A DNA stretch of 64,000 bases from CAVYWD01 sp963772225 (GTDB taxonomy: Bacteria; Myxococcota; Myxococcia; Myxococcales; UBA5297), in contig CAVYWD010000011.1 in the NCBI GenBank assembly GCA_963772225.1, positions 744,001 through 808,000 of the forward strand. Reading direction: 5' to 3'. This document shows, one piece after another, positions 1-7,990 of the stretch. The notes under the pieces are model-generated. The model saw only the letters and a program-made list of their open reading frames with translations, did no database searches and had not been told where the DNA came from. Made by a program: the position numbers and the translations under genes. Every line of letters starts with the position of its first letter. The first letter of the stretch is position 1.

Positions 1-135
1 CGCGAGCCGCCGCGCCGTGGGCTTGTCGACCCCCTTCAGCCGTGCTGCGGCCTCGGTCGGCCCTTGGACCCCGTGCTGAAAGAGGGACTGCACGACCTCG
101 GCGGTCGCAGATGCGTCCAGAGTCTTTCGGGCCAT
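1..135 (-). CDS. Partial hypothetical protein, N-terminus only
   Basis: An open frame of 45 codons starts at ATG (135..133) and runs off the left edge of the window. It begins MARKTLDASATAEVVQ and continues with an Ala/Arg/Lys-rich helical sequence (GPTEAAARLKGVDKPTARRLA). The composition would suit a small helical DNA-binding or regulatory protein, but no family can be named from 45 residues. It lies downstream of the frameshifted Rpn-type gene and on the same strand. Codon use (G/C third positions) fits the genome. Confidence 0.4.
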   Translation of the reverse strand, partial: MARKTLDASATAEVVQSLFQHGVQGPTEAAARLKGVDKPTARRLA

Positions 136-381
136 TGAAGGAGCCTCGGCAAACCTGCACGACGGCAGGCCTATGGATTCATTGGTTCGAGGCGGCCAGT
201 CTTGGGGGAACGGGGTTGGGGCGCAAGCGCCATGTTGCTGCGGCTTTGGCGGGGCAGCTTCCTCAGCGATCGCGATCGCGCTCCCTTGCCGGCACACCTG
301 GAGCTCGCGGGGCGCGGCCCACCTGCCCCAGTCAACCGGGCGCTCCGCCAATTCGGATGCGGGCACCTCGCCGGCCGCTCC

Positions 382-1393
382 TCAATGCTTCGCTGAGGGG
401 ACGAATACGGCGTCCAAGGTCGCGGCGTCCACAGCGCGGTCGAGCCAGGCCTTGAGCTCCGCCGGGCCCGCGGCGGCGATCTGTTTCCGAACGCGGGCCG
501 GCAGCACTCTGAAGCGTCGCTCGAGCACTTGGGTCAGGGCCGTCGCCTGGCCCTCGCGCACCCCTTCGCGCATTCCTTCGCGCATTCCTTCGCGCTTGCC
601 CTTGCGCACCCCCGCGCGCTCCCCCTTGTCCAGCAGCTCCCTCGCGGCTCTGGAAAGCATCTTCCGCTCCTTCTCGCTCATGGTCCGCTTCATCGCCGAC
701 TCGACCCTGCTCCAGCCCCAGCGCCGTGGCCCGTAGGTGTGGAGCATATACCGCACCGCCAGCTCCAACAGCTCGGGCGCCGAGCCGCGGACCTCCGCCA
801 CCACTTGCTCGAGCACCTCCTCGACGTTCTCCGCGCTCACCCGCTTGGCGTACTTGAGCACCGTCAGCCCTGCTCTCAACTCCGGCTCGCTCGAGAGCTG
901 TCGGTCCTCCACTTTCCCCAGGTCCAACAGCCCGAACGCGAAGTCCAGCAGGTGCCCTCGGACTTCCTCCGGCACGTTCACGATTCCCGAGAAGCACAGC
1001 GGGACCGTCCACGGCTTCTTCCCTTGGTAGACCACCAGCGGGAACACCGCGGGAAGCAGGCCCTCCTTCCCCGTTTCGCGCTGCTGCCTCTCCCAGATGC
1101 GCGCCAGGTAGCGCAGCAGCTGAAGGGCCACTTTCCCGTCCGGCCAGCTCTTGTGCTCGATCAGGCAGTAGACGTACGCCTCATGCGGACCGCAGCTGCA
1201 CCCGATAGAGGCGGTCGCACTGCGCTTGCCGCATCCGGTCGTCGATGAACGTGCCCTCCACCAGCGTCGGCTCGCCCACGAGCTGCTCGGCGAATGCGCG
1301 CGGGAGGCGCTCGCGCAGCAGCGCGCCCGCAGTGTTTGGACGCTCCAGCAGCGCGCGAAAGAATCGGTCGTGCGGATTGGTCGCGAGATCCAT
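382..1393 (-). pseudogene. Rpn/YhgA-like recombination-promoting nuclease/putative transposase, frameshifted
   Basis: The N-terminal part (ATG at 1393, MDLATNPHDRFFRALLERP...) reads through the family's typical opening and ends at a stop at 1181. The rest of the protein (EAYVYCLIEHKS..., LLRYLARIWE..., YQGKKPW...) continues in another frame from about 1190 to the stop at 382. Rpn/YhgA-like (PD-(D/E)XK transposase_31) proteins have exactly this order, with the IEHKS motif carrying nuclease-core residues, so this is one gene broken by a 1-nt shift near 1182-1195. The C-terminus has KGKREGMREGMREGVREG-type repeats, common in these proteins. Two abutting frames rather than one suggest a decayed selfish or recombination gene; a sequencing error cannot be excluded. 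Confidence 0.75.
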
Positions 1394-1788
1394 CGGCCCC
1401 CTCTTTTCCCCTGGCCGAGGACTCTATTCGCGCGGTCTGACACGGTGGCGCGCGCGGATCGCGCCGATCGCGTGCCGCTCCCGAGCCCGAGTCGCATCAC
1501 GGGACCGCGGACGACGCGCTGCTGTGGGATGGAAAGGTCGTTGTCGTCAGTGGGGAGTTTTAATTGTCGCCGGGTACCGCGCCGTTCTGTGCGAAAATCA
1601 TCAATTGCTCGCACTCGCAGTTGTACACTCGTGTATTTTCGTCGCCAGATTCGGTTCACTCAAACGGCCTCGCACGGGAGCCAAGCAGCGCGAGATTTTG
1701 GTCGCCGCGACCACCCTGACTCGCGTGGTCGGGCGAAATGGCCCTCATTTCGTCTTTGGTGCGCTACAACGACGCCTCGGGCGGATAA
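1394..1788. other. Non-coding gap with an A/T-richer stretch
   Basis: No convincing gene. Around 1550-1670 the sequence is clearly less GC-rich than its surroundings (runs such as GGGGAGTTTTAATTG and TACACTCGTGTATTTTCG). A short frame 1738-1788 (MALISSLVRYNDASGG) ends just before the hsdS remnant. This is presumably where the rest of an hsd locus was lost. I see no clear promoter or terminator. Confidence 0.4.
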
Positions 1789-1914
1789 ATGGAGGAGCTT
1801 GGCACCGAGGAGTCGGCGAGGTTGACTGCGATTCGCAATGGCCTTCTCCCTCGCGTCCTATCCGGCGAGCTGTTAGTCGTGCACACCGAGCACGCGGTCG
1901 AGGAGGTCACGTGA
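1789..1914 (+). pseudogene. hsdS: C-terminal remnant of a type I restriction specificity subunit
   Basis: Forty-one codons from ATG 1789 to TGA 1912-1914. The segment LTAIRNGLLPRVLSGEL is the characteristic end of HsdS proteins (usually LxxxRDxLLPxLxSGEL). An in-frame stop at 1786-1788 directly precedes it, so the target-recognition domains are gone. Its stop overlaps the GTG start of the next gene (GTGA at 1911-1914), so the RloC-like gene was translationally coupled to hsdS. This matches how rloC and prrC genes are found inside type I restriction loci. No hsdM or hsdR is visible in the window. Confidence 0.7.
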
Positions 1915-4094
1915 AACTTACGCGCATTACCAAGATCCGTGGGCACCGCGTTTTCCGCGACTTCGCGTGGCCAAGCGACCTCCAGATCTTCGGGCAGCTC
2001 AACCTCGTCTACGGCTGGAACGGCAGCGGGAAGACGACTCTCTCGTCGTTGCTGTCGCTCGTGGAGAAGCGAACCGCGTTGTCGGAAGGCGAGCTCGAGC
2101 TGGAGCTCGACGGCACGACGAAGATCACCGGGACCGACCTGGGAACGAAGCCTGTTCCTCAGGTGCGCGTCTTCAACCGCGACTTCGTCAACGCCACCTT
2201 GCAGTCTGCTGGTGGCATCGCGCCAATCTACTTCCTCGGCGAGGATAGCGTCGAGAAGCAGGCGCAGATCGACAAACTCAAGAACGACCTCGACTTGGCG
2301 AACACCGAGGTTACGACGGCGACGAGCGAGAAGAAGACCGCCGACTCCGCGCTCGATGACTTCTGCATCGCGAAGGCGAAGCTCATCAAGGAGATGCTGA
2401 CGACCGCGAACAGCGCCGGCTACAACAACTACGACAAGCGCCGCTTCAAGCAGGTAGTCGGGCGGCTGATGCCCGAGGATGCGACCGCAACGCTCCTCTC
2501 AGGCGAGGATAGGGCGCGCCTGCGCAGCCAGAAGGACGCGCAACCCAAGGGCACGATCGAGAAGGTCGCGGTCCCTCAGGTCGATCTCACGACGCTCGAA
2601 GCAGAGGTGGAGCATCTGGTGAGCAGCTCCGTCGTCTCCCACACGCTCGACGAGCTGACCAAGGACGCGGAGATCGGGACGTGGGTGCAGCGCGGACTCG
2701 CCCTCCACTCGAGTGCCTGGCACTCCGACACGTGCCGGTTCTGCCGGCAGCCCTTCAGCGCGGACCGCCGCTCGGCGATCGACGCGCACTTCAACGACGC
2801 CTTCGCGACCTTCCAGAAGACACTCGACTCGCTCGCCTCGAAACTCGAGGCCGCGAAGCAGAGCCTGTCGTCATTACGGTTGCCGGAGGCGACTCGGTTC
2901 TACGACCACCTCGTCGGCGAAGCGACGTCCGCGATCGATGGGACGATAGCGCCCATCTCCGCCGCAATCACCACGCTCAATGCCCTCCTCGCACGCGTGA
3001 AGGCCAAGCGAGAGAACCCGTTCGGCAACCTCCCTCAGGCGCCTGCGTCCTCGCAGGGGGCGGGTTTCTCCAACGCCTTCATCGCGCTCAACGCCGTCAT
3101 CGCCAAGCACAACGCGACGACCGACGACTTCAGGAGCTCGGTCGAAGAGGCGTGCAAGCAGCTCGAGTGCGCCTACGTCGCCGAGGCCCATGGCTATTAC
3201 GTGCAGCTCCGAGACGCGGCGAAGGTTGCCGAAGATGCGCTGAAGAATAAGGGCGAGAAGCCCAAGAACATTCAGGCCCTGATTGACGACCTCGAGCGCC
3301 AAATCCTCGAGCACCGGCGGCCCGCCGACGAGCTGAGCGAGGAGCTGCGCGCCTACCTGGGACGTGACGAGCTCCGCTTCGAGGTGAGGGGCAACGGCTA
3401 CGCGCTCACGCGCGGCGGCCAGCCGGTTTCGCACTTGAGCGAGGGTGAGCGGACGGCAATCGCGTTCCTCTATTTTCTCAAGTCGCTGCAGGACAAGACA
3501 TTCGACATATCCAGGGGCATCGTCGTCATCGACGATCCTGTGTCGAGCCTCGATGCCAACGCGCTGTTCTCTGCGTTCGGCTACATGAAGGAGCGCACGA
3601 GGCAATGCGGCCAGCTCTTCATCTTCACGCACAGCTTCCCATTCTTCCGGCTCGTGAAGAACTGGTTTCATTATGTTCCCAAGCGACTGGGCACCACCGC
3701 CTTCTTCCAGCTCCGCGCGTGTCGAGACTCCGATGGCTCCAGGACGAGCGAGCTGGTTCCGCTCGATCGTCTCCTTCGTGAGCACGAATCCGAGTACCAG
3801 TACCTGTTCAAGCGGGTCTACTACGAAGCACATCGTTCCGACGTCGAATCCCTGGAGCACCACTACGGGCTGCCCAATGTCGCACGGCGCCTGGTCGAGG
3901 CCTTCCTCGCCTTTCGTTTTCCCGATCTGAGCGGTGACCTGAGCCCACGGCTCGATCGCGTGAACTTCGACAACGCGAAGAAGACTCGCATCCTCAGGCT
4001 GCTCAACACCAGCCCTTTCAAGGTGCGTTCTTTCTCTTTGTTTTCCGCAATGCTAGCAAGCGAGCAGTGGAAACATGAGGGTGTCTTCGGTTGA
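1911..4094 (+). CDS. RloC/PrrC-type AAA ATPase (AAA_13), 3' end displaced by an IS4 element
   Basis: The start is GTG 1911, with AGGAGG at 1901-1906 and a 4-nt overlap with hsdS. Walker A GWNGSGKTT is at residues 36-43 and is followed by coiled coil. A CxxC pair (CRFC, 275-278) inside the coiled coil resembles the Rad50-like zinc hook of RloC. The ABC-type signature LSEGERT is near 509 and Walker B VVIDDPVSSLD near 540. A C-terminal segment LLREHESEYQYLF (about 620-632) fits the Arg/Glu part of the PrrC/RloC anticodon-nuclease core. RloC proteins cleave tRNA under ATPase control after restriction failure. From 4011 the frame runs into the insertion sequence and ends after 28 foreign codons, so the native last 56 residues are missing. 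Ancestral length would be 756 aa. Nuclease activity is inferred, not shown. Confidence 0.8.
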   Translation: MKLTRITKIRGHRVFRDFAWPSDLQIFGQLNLVYGWNGSGKTTLSSLLSLVEKRTALSEGELELELDGTTKITGTDLGTKPVPQVRVFNRDFVNATLQSAGGIAPIYFLGEDSVEKQAQIDKLKNDLDLANTEVTTATSEKKTADSALDDFCIAKAKLIKEMLTTANSAGYNNYDKRRFKQVVGRLMPEDATATLLSGEDRARLRSQKDAQPKGTIEKVAVPQVDLTTLEAEVEHLVSSSVVSHTLDELTKDAEIGTWVQRGLALHSSAWHSDTCRFCRQPFSADRRSAIDAHFNDAFATFQKTLDSLASKLEAAKQSLSSLRLPEATRFYDHLVGEATSAIDGTIAPISAAITTLNALLARVKAKRENPFGNLPQAPASSQGAGFSNAFIALNAVIAKHNATTDDFRSSVEEACKQLECAYVAEAHGYYVQLRDAAKVAEDALKNKGEKPKNIQALIDDLERQILEHRRPADELSEELRAYLGRDELRFEVRGNGYALTRGGQPVSHLSEGERTAIAFLYFLKSLQDKTFDISRGIVVIDDPVSSLDANALFSAFGYMKERTRQCGQLFIFTHSFPFFRLVKNWFHYVPKRLGTTAFFQLRACRDSDGSRTSELVPLDRLLREHESEYQYLFKRVYYEAHRSDVESLEHHYGLPNVARRLVEAFLAFRFPDLSGDLSPRLDRVNFDNAKKTRILRLLNTSPFKVRSFSLFSAMLASEQWKHEGVFG
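3997..4010 (+). repeat. Left target-site duplication of the IS4-family element
   Basis: GGCTGCTCAACACC, identical to 5537-5550. The two 14-bp copies flank the inverted-repeat ends exactly. IS4-family elements duplicate roughly 8-13 bp, so 14 is slightly long; one base may be a chance match. Confidence 0.85.
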
Positions 4095-5536
4095 AGGTTC
4101 TCGGTTGCCGCGGCTTCTTTGGACCACGTGGATGTCGACGGAACTTCAGCAAGTCAACTTCTCCAGCGAGGTCGACAAGCACCTTGGCGACCTCGCTGGT
4201 TGGGGCTGCCTGGAATACTCGCCACGCTTTGGGCGGGATCGCGATCTCCATGCCTCGCCGGGTGCCGGCGATTTCGTCGGCCAGGTAATAGGCCGATACC
4301 TCTTCTTGGATCTTTTCGGCTCCGTGCTCGGCGCGCAAGGCGGCCTTGATGACCGAGAGAACGTTGTAGGCGACCAAGGCCACACAGAACGCGAAGAGCG
4401 CTGCCTTCGGATAGCCCAACGTATTGAGCTCGCCTTCCAGGGTTGCCTCCAGCTCCTGAAATGCCAACTCGATGCCCCACCGCTTTCGGTAGACAGCGCC
4501 GACGGTTGTGCCGAGAGTATCTGGTGGGAGATTCGTCAGGATGTGAAGTTCCCGGTCGCCATCACGCGTCGCCTTCTGAAGCTTCAGGGTAATACGGCGG
4601 GCGAGGAGCGAGTTCCCGGTGTCATCCCTCAGCTTCACCTCCTGTTCCCAAACCTCGGCGCCGTCGATGGTGCCGCAGCGACGAAGACGGCCGATCGGTT
4701 TCCACGGCACATTGATGCGGTGGTGCCTGACGATGAAGAGCCCCTCTCGACGGGCGATGCCGAAGAGCAGGGCGCAGGTGCAGAAGTTGCGGTCAGCGAT
4801 CCACACGTCCCTCGGCGCGACCTTCGCCAACACCGCTTCAGTGAGCGAGCGCTCCTGGGCGTGGCCATCCTCGCAAGGGATCACATCGGTTACTTGCAGG
4901 AGGCGCGGATCCAGCACGACCAATGCAAACCCTGGCAGCGGGCCCGCTGCGGTCTTGCGCAGCTCGGAAATCCGATGCTCCGTGGCCGCCAGGTGATTCC
5001 CGTCGAGGATCCGAGCTCGATACCCTGGAAGGAGTTCCGGAAGCGATGCCTTCATGCTTTCGATCAACGGAACAGTGCGACCGGCGACGTGCTTGACCAA
5101 TGCCGCACCGACCCCCGGCTCGATTCCGTCGACCTTGTTGTACAGCGACTGTACCGAGACCTCAATTCGGCGCCGATTGGCTTGATAGGCGGCGTGAAGC
5201 GACGGCCGGATGCGGTGAACCACGAGGCTCATCAAGTCGACGACTGTGGAGAACAGCAGCGTCCGCGTGTATTGCGTTTCAGCGCTCGCGCCAAACACGG
5301 CATCAACATCTTCGGAGCGCAGCGCATGCTCGAGTGTCCCACGCGCCATCACGCTAATCGGGCTCTGTTCAATGAACGGAGCGAACACCTTGCCAAGAAT
5401 CATGCGTTGGCCTTTCGACGGGCGCCCCGGTTTGGACGCGCCCAGGAGAGGCCAGATCCATGGCAGATTCTCAGGACCCGCACAATAGAGTCGAAATCCC
5501 GCAGCAACACCAACTACTTACGACCTTTAAAGGGCT
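4011..5536 (-). mobile_element. Complete IS4-family insertion sequence, 1526 bp
   Basis: The ends are imperfect inverted repeats: AGCCCTTTCAAGGT reading in from 4011 and AGCCCTTTAAAGGT reading in from 5536 on the other strand (13 of 14 match). It is flanked by 14-bp direct repeats. It carries one transposase gene whose stop codon lies inside the left repeat. The insertion falls between codons for Thr700 and Tyr701 of the RloC-like ATPase. Joining 4010 to 5551 restores the frame (LLNT then YSHAG), so the copy looks recent and undecayed. Confidence 0.9.
4018..5403 (-). CDS. IS4-family transposase
   Basis: 461 aa with the DDE-type catalytic layout of the IS4 family: first Asp in ILDGNHLA, second Asp in WIADRNFC, and the YREK-like signature YRKRWGIELAFQELEATLEGEL that carries the Glu. 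The N-terminal helical region and the basic C-terminus (PKKPRQPRTFNRRHP, then RKTKRKNAP) are as expected for a full-length transposase. There is no internal stop or frameshift, so it may still be active. It cuts and pastes the 1526-bp element it lies in. It is transcribed against the interrupted ATPase gene. The 5' leader between the right inverted repeat and the ATG is about 130 bp. Confidence 0.92.
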   Translation of the reverse strand: MILGKVFAPFIEQSPISVMARGTLEHALRSEDVDAVFGASAETQYTRTLLFSTVVDLMSLVVHRIRPSLHAAYQANRRRIEVSVQSLYNKVDGIEPGVGAALVKHVAGRTVPLIESMKASLPELLPGYRARILDGNHLAATEHRISELRKTAAGPLPGFALVVLDPRLLQVTDVIPCEDGHAQERSLTEAVLAKVAPRDVWIADRNFCTCALLFGIARREGLFIVRHHRINVPWKPIGRLRRCGTIDGAEVWEQEVKLRDDTGNSLLARRITLKLQKATRDGDRELHILTNLPPDTLGTTVGAVYRKRWGIELAFQELEATLEGELNTLGYPKAALFAFCVALVAYNVLSVIKAALRAEHGAEKIQEEVSAYYLADEIAGTRRGMEIAIPPKAWRVFQAAPTSEVAKVLVDLAGEVDLLKFRRHPRGPKKPRQPRTFNRRHPHVSTARLLALRKTKRKNAP

Positions 5537-5550
5537 GGCTGCTCAACACC
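5537..5550 (+). repeat. Right target-site duplication of the IS4-family element
   Basis: Second copy of GGCTGCTCAACACC (first at 3997-4010), directly after the right inverted repeat that ends at 5536. Confidence 0.85.
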
Positions 5551-5721
5551 TACTCGCACGCGGGTGCAATCTCGGACCCGGAGCATGACCTTTCGCTGCT
5601 CGCCGAGACGCAGCCGGTCCTGCTCGACGTGCTGGAAATGATGAAGGCCGTCGACAAGGACCATTACGAGGGGCTTGAGAGGCTGGCAACCGCGGTCAAC
5701 ATGGCAGGAGGTACGTCATGA
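5551..5721 (+). pseudogene. 3' fragment of the RloC-like ATPase gene
   Basis: Fifty-six codons beginning YSHAGAISDPEHDLSLLAET and ending at TGA 5719-5721. They are the native C-terminus of the AAA_13/RloC-like protein, cut off by the IS. The TYSH stretch lies at the junction, so at least one conserved-looking His is now separated from the Arg/Glu segment near residues 620-632. The stop overlaps the start of the next gene (ATGA, 5718-5721). There is no start codon of its own in a sensible position. Confidence 0.8.
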
Positions 5722-7238
5722 GTACCGGCTGGGAATCGAGGCTCGCCATCCTTCGGCGAGACACCGCAAGCAAGCTGCTTGAGCCACTTCAAACGCATGG
5801 GTGGGCGGCGACGATTGAGCGCGAAGTCGAGCAAGGCGAATACCTGATCGTCAACGCCGAGCGCGCTGGCTTCGAGCACCGCGTAGCGGTCATGTACACA
5901 TCCGCCACGGCCAACGCCGTCTACAAGGCGCTCGCTTCGCAGGTTGAGCACATCCTCATTCATGGCGAGATCTACAAGCTCGAGTCCTACGCCTACGGCA
6001 TCACCACGCCGGTCAGCACCGTAGACGACTTTCACGACATCTTGATCGGCTGGAACAACGCCAGTTCGACCGGGAAGTTCGCCCCGAACCGCGCGCCCAC
6101 GCCGATCACGGCGCAGCCGCCGAAGCACCGCATACTTCTCTCAGAAGAGCCGATCGACGCGATCTGGCTCCGGCTTCGGCAGCTCACGAGTGTGTCGCTC
6201 GCGCGCAAGCTCGTGGCGGCGCGCGCGGCGAACGAGGCCGTGGCGCTCGATGACGAGGTAATCCGAACGAAGGCTGAAGGCCTTGCGTTCTCTCTGCGGA
6301 ATGCGAGTGACTACTTCAGGATGCGCGACGGGCAGAACGTCAGCCAGCGCGTCCTCAACCTCTACTACGGCGCCATGTCCTTCGCGTTCGCGGAGATGCT
6401 TGCGGCTCCCGAGGGGCCGGCAGGCCTGGCCGAAATCGAGAAGAGCACCACCCAGGGCCACGGTCTCTGCACGCTTGACGGTGAGCACGCGGGACTCGAA
6501 CACGTGGTGGTCAGCTCCGTCGCGACCGGCTTTTTCGCGAGCTGGATGAAGTTCCTGGGCATCCTGACGGATGGGTTCCCGAGGCAAAAACCGAAGGTCT
6601 ACACAGACTTGGTGAAGCAGCAGAGGTCGAGCTGGCTCACAGTGGAGGAACTGTTCGCGCGGATTCCCGAGGTCTCGGACCTCTTCCTTGACATCTTCAC
6701 GAGCAAGCCTGCCTGGATCTTGCCGACCTACGACGATTTGGCGAATCCCTCGTCCTCGCCGCTCAGGAAGAAGCAGGAACGGTCGTCGACGACCTACTCC
6801 GTCTTCGTGGACGATTCAGCGAGGCTCACTGTCGAGGACATCGCGGCCTTCCCTGGGCCGATCAGTCAGATTTCCGACCTCGCATCCAAGGACCCTGGCC
6901 GGCACTTCCGTGTCGCCGTCGACGTGACCGGCAAGGAAATCTGGTGGGACGCTCTCCCGCTCCACCACAGCCCGTTCGAGCGAACCGCGCTCATCTTGCC
7001 GGCGTTCGGGAGTGTTGGGGAATACCGCGCGATCTGCATCGCCTTGCTCTACGCGCTGTCGATCGTGGTGCGCTACCGACCTAGCGTCTGGCGTCAGGTT
7101 CAGGAGGGGGATCACGATCACATCCGAGTGCTCGTTGAGGCGTACCTCGCGGTCGTCGAGCGCGTACTCCCCGAGCAGTTTCTCGAGCGCATCACCGCTC
7201 AGCGGGTATTCGCCAAGCAGCCGGGGGCGTGGTTGTGA
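5718..7238 (+). CDS. YaaC-like protein, partner of the RloC-like ATPase
   Basis: 506 aa. The ATG at 5718 overlaps the ATPase stop (ATGA) and has AGGAGG at 5706-5711, so both were read as one coupled unit. The central segment LNLYYGAMSFAFAEML (about 213-228), followed some 20 residues later by GHGL, resembles the YaaC family (PF14175), whose function is unknown; YaaC of Bacillus is shorter, around 315 aa. The rest is mixed alpha/beta with no signal peptide or obvious membrane segment (the only hydrophobic stretch, ICIALLYALSIVV near 440, is short). The gene itself is intact. Strict coupling to a restriction-linked ATPase suggests a role in the same defence module, as toxin, regulator or sensor. 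The family call is from motif resemblance only. Confidence 0.6.
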   Translation: MSTGWESRLAILRRDTASKLLEPLQTHGWAATIEREVEQGEYLIVNAERAGFEHRVAVMYTSATANAVYKALASQVEHILIHGEIYKLESYAYGITTPVSTVDDFHDILIGWNNASSTGKFAPNRAPTPITAQPPKHRILLSEEPIDAIWLRLRQLTSVSLARKLVAARAANEAVALDDEVIRTKAEGLAFSLRNASDYFRMRDGQNVSQRVLNLYYGAMSFAFAEMLAAPEGPAGLAEIEKSTTQGHGLCTLDGEHAGLEHVVVSSVATGFFASWMKFLGILTDGFPRQKPKVYTDLVKQQRSSWLTVEELFARIPEVSDLFLDIFTSKPAWILPTYDDLANPSSSPLRKKQERSSTTYSVFVDDSARLTVEDIAAFPGPISQISDLASKDPGRHFRVAVDVTGKEIWWDALPLHHSPFERTALILPAFGSVGEYRAICIALLYALSIVVRYRPSVWRQVQEGDHDHIRVLVEAYLAVVERVLPEQFLERITAQRVFAKQPGAWL

Positions 7239-7663
7239 GTGCGCTCACTGACTAGCCTTCCGTCGCGCAGGCGATGAACCGCTTCAGGCGCATCGACTTC
7301 GTAGGCCGTGCACCGACGCCGTCTTTCGTTCGGGAAGGGTCGTGACGTGGGAGGCGCCACTCTGCGACGGCACCATCGCGGTCACCTTCTCCTCCATGGA
7401 GCCGCTGATGCATCTTGCGGCCATGGTTGGTCGCTGAGCCTTGACCAACAGTGCCAGGCAGCGAGACAGTGCGGTCGCAGCACTTCGAGGGAAGGGGGCC
7501 CCGCGAACATGCGCAACGTCCAAGCCGCGCTCGCACCGCGCGCTCCGCAGCCCGCGACCTCGCCGGCGCTCAACGCACCCAGGCTCCGACCCCCACCGGC
7601 GCTCGCGAGCAAGCGCCCTCCCCTCCCAGCAGACCGCCGCGAGCCCATCGGGCCCACCCTGCT
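7239..7663. other. Gap between the YaaC-like gene and the 42-bp repeats
   Basis: No supported gene. Short frames on both strands have no recognisable content and lack ribosome-binding sites. The stretch may hold debris at the right edge of the decayed defence island. Confidence 0.35.
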
Positions 7664-7872
7664 CCGGTCTCCACATCGGCCGAAGCACGAAATTTTCGTG
7701 ATCCGCCGGTCTCCATATCGGTCAGCGCACGAAAGTTTCCAAAACTTCCGGTCTCCACATCGGTCTGTACACGAGCCGCTCCAGATCCGCCGATCTCCAC
7801 TTCGGCCCGCGCACGAAAATTTCCAAAACAGCCGCTCTCCATATCGGCCGCGCGTGAGCCGCTCGCGTTCCG
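7664..7872 (+). repeat. 42-bp tandem repeat array, five units
   Basis: Units start at 7664, 7706, 7748, 7790 and 7832, each opening CCGGTCTCCACATCGG or a close variant. Four are 42 bp and the last is 41 bp. Units 2 and 4 resemble each other most closely (GCGCACGAAA then TTTCCAAAAC). Because 42 is a multiple of three the array stays open as 14-residue repeats (P-V/I-S-T/I-S...), but no start codon with a ribosome-binding site precedes it. There are no unique spacers, so this is not a CRISPR. The array ends about 120 bp upstream of the next gene. Confidence 0.75.
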
Positions 7873-7990
7873 CCACTCTGGAGACCTCCCCGCGCATCAC
7901 GCGCTCCTGTTTCTCCGGTCTATCCACCGGGCATTCAGTCTCCGCGCCACACTCGGCGCGGTTCACGCAGCACCAACGGAGGAGGAAGAC

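Noticed and set aside
1245..1910. Long N-terminal extension of the RloC-like ATPase back to 1245
   Set aside because: The translation upstream of GTG 1911 is Arg/Ser-rich with no similarity, while GTG 1911 has AGGAGG and overlaps the hsdS stop.
5718..7238. HsdR or HsdM identity for the gene after the ATPase
   Set aside because: No helicase, PD-(D/E)XK or N6-methyltransferase (NPPF/Y) motifs are present.
7664..7872. CRISPR array
   Set aside because: Units are contiguous with no unique spacers and no cas genes lie nearby.
7451..7990. Coding extension of the 7991 gene through the 42-bp repeats
   Set aside because: No ribosome-binding site upstream, whereas ATG 7991 has an excellent one; the upstream translation is low complexity.
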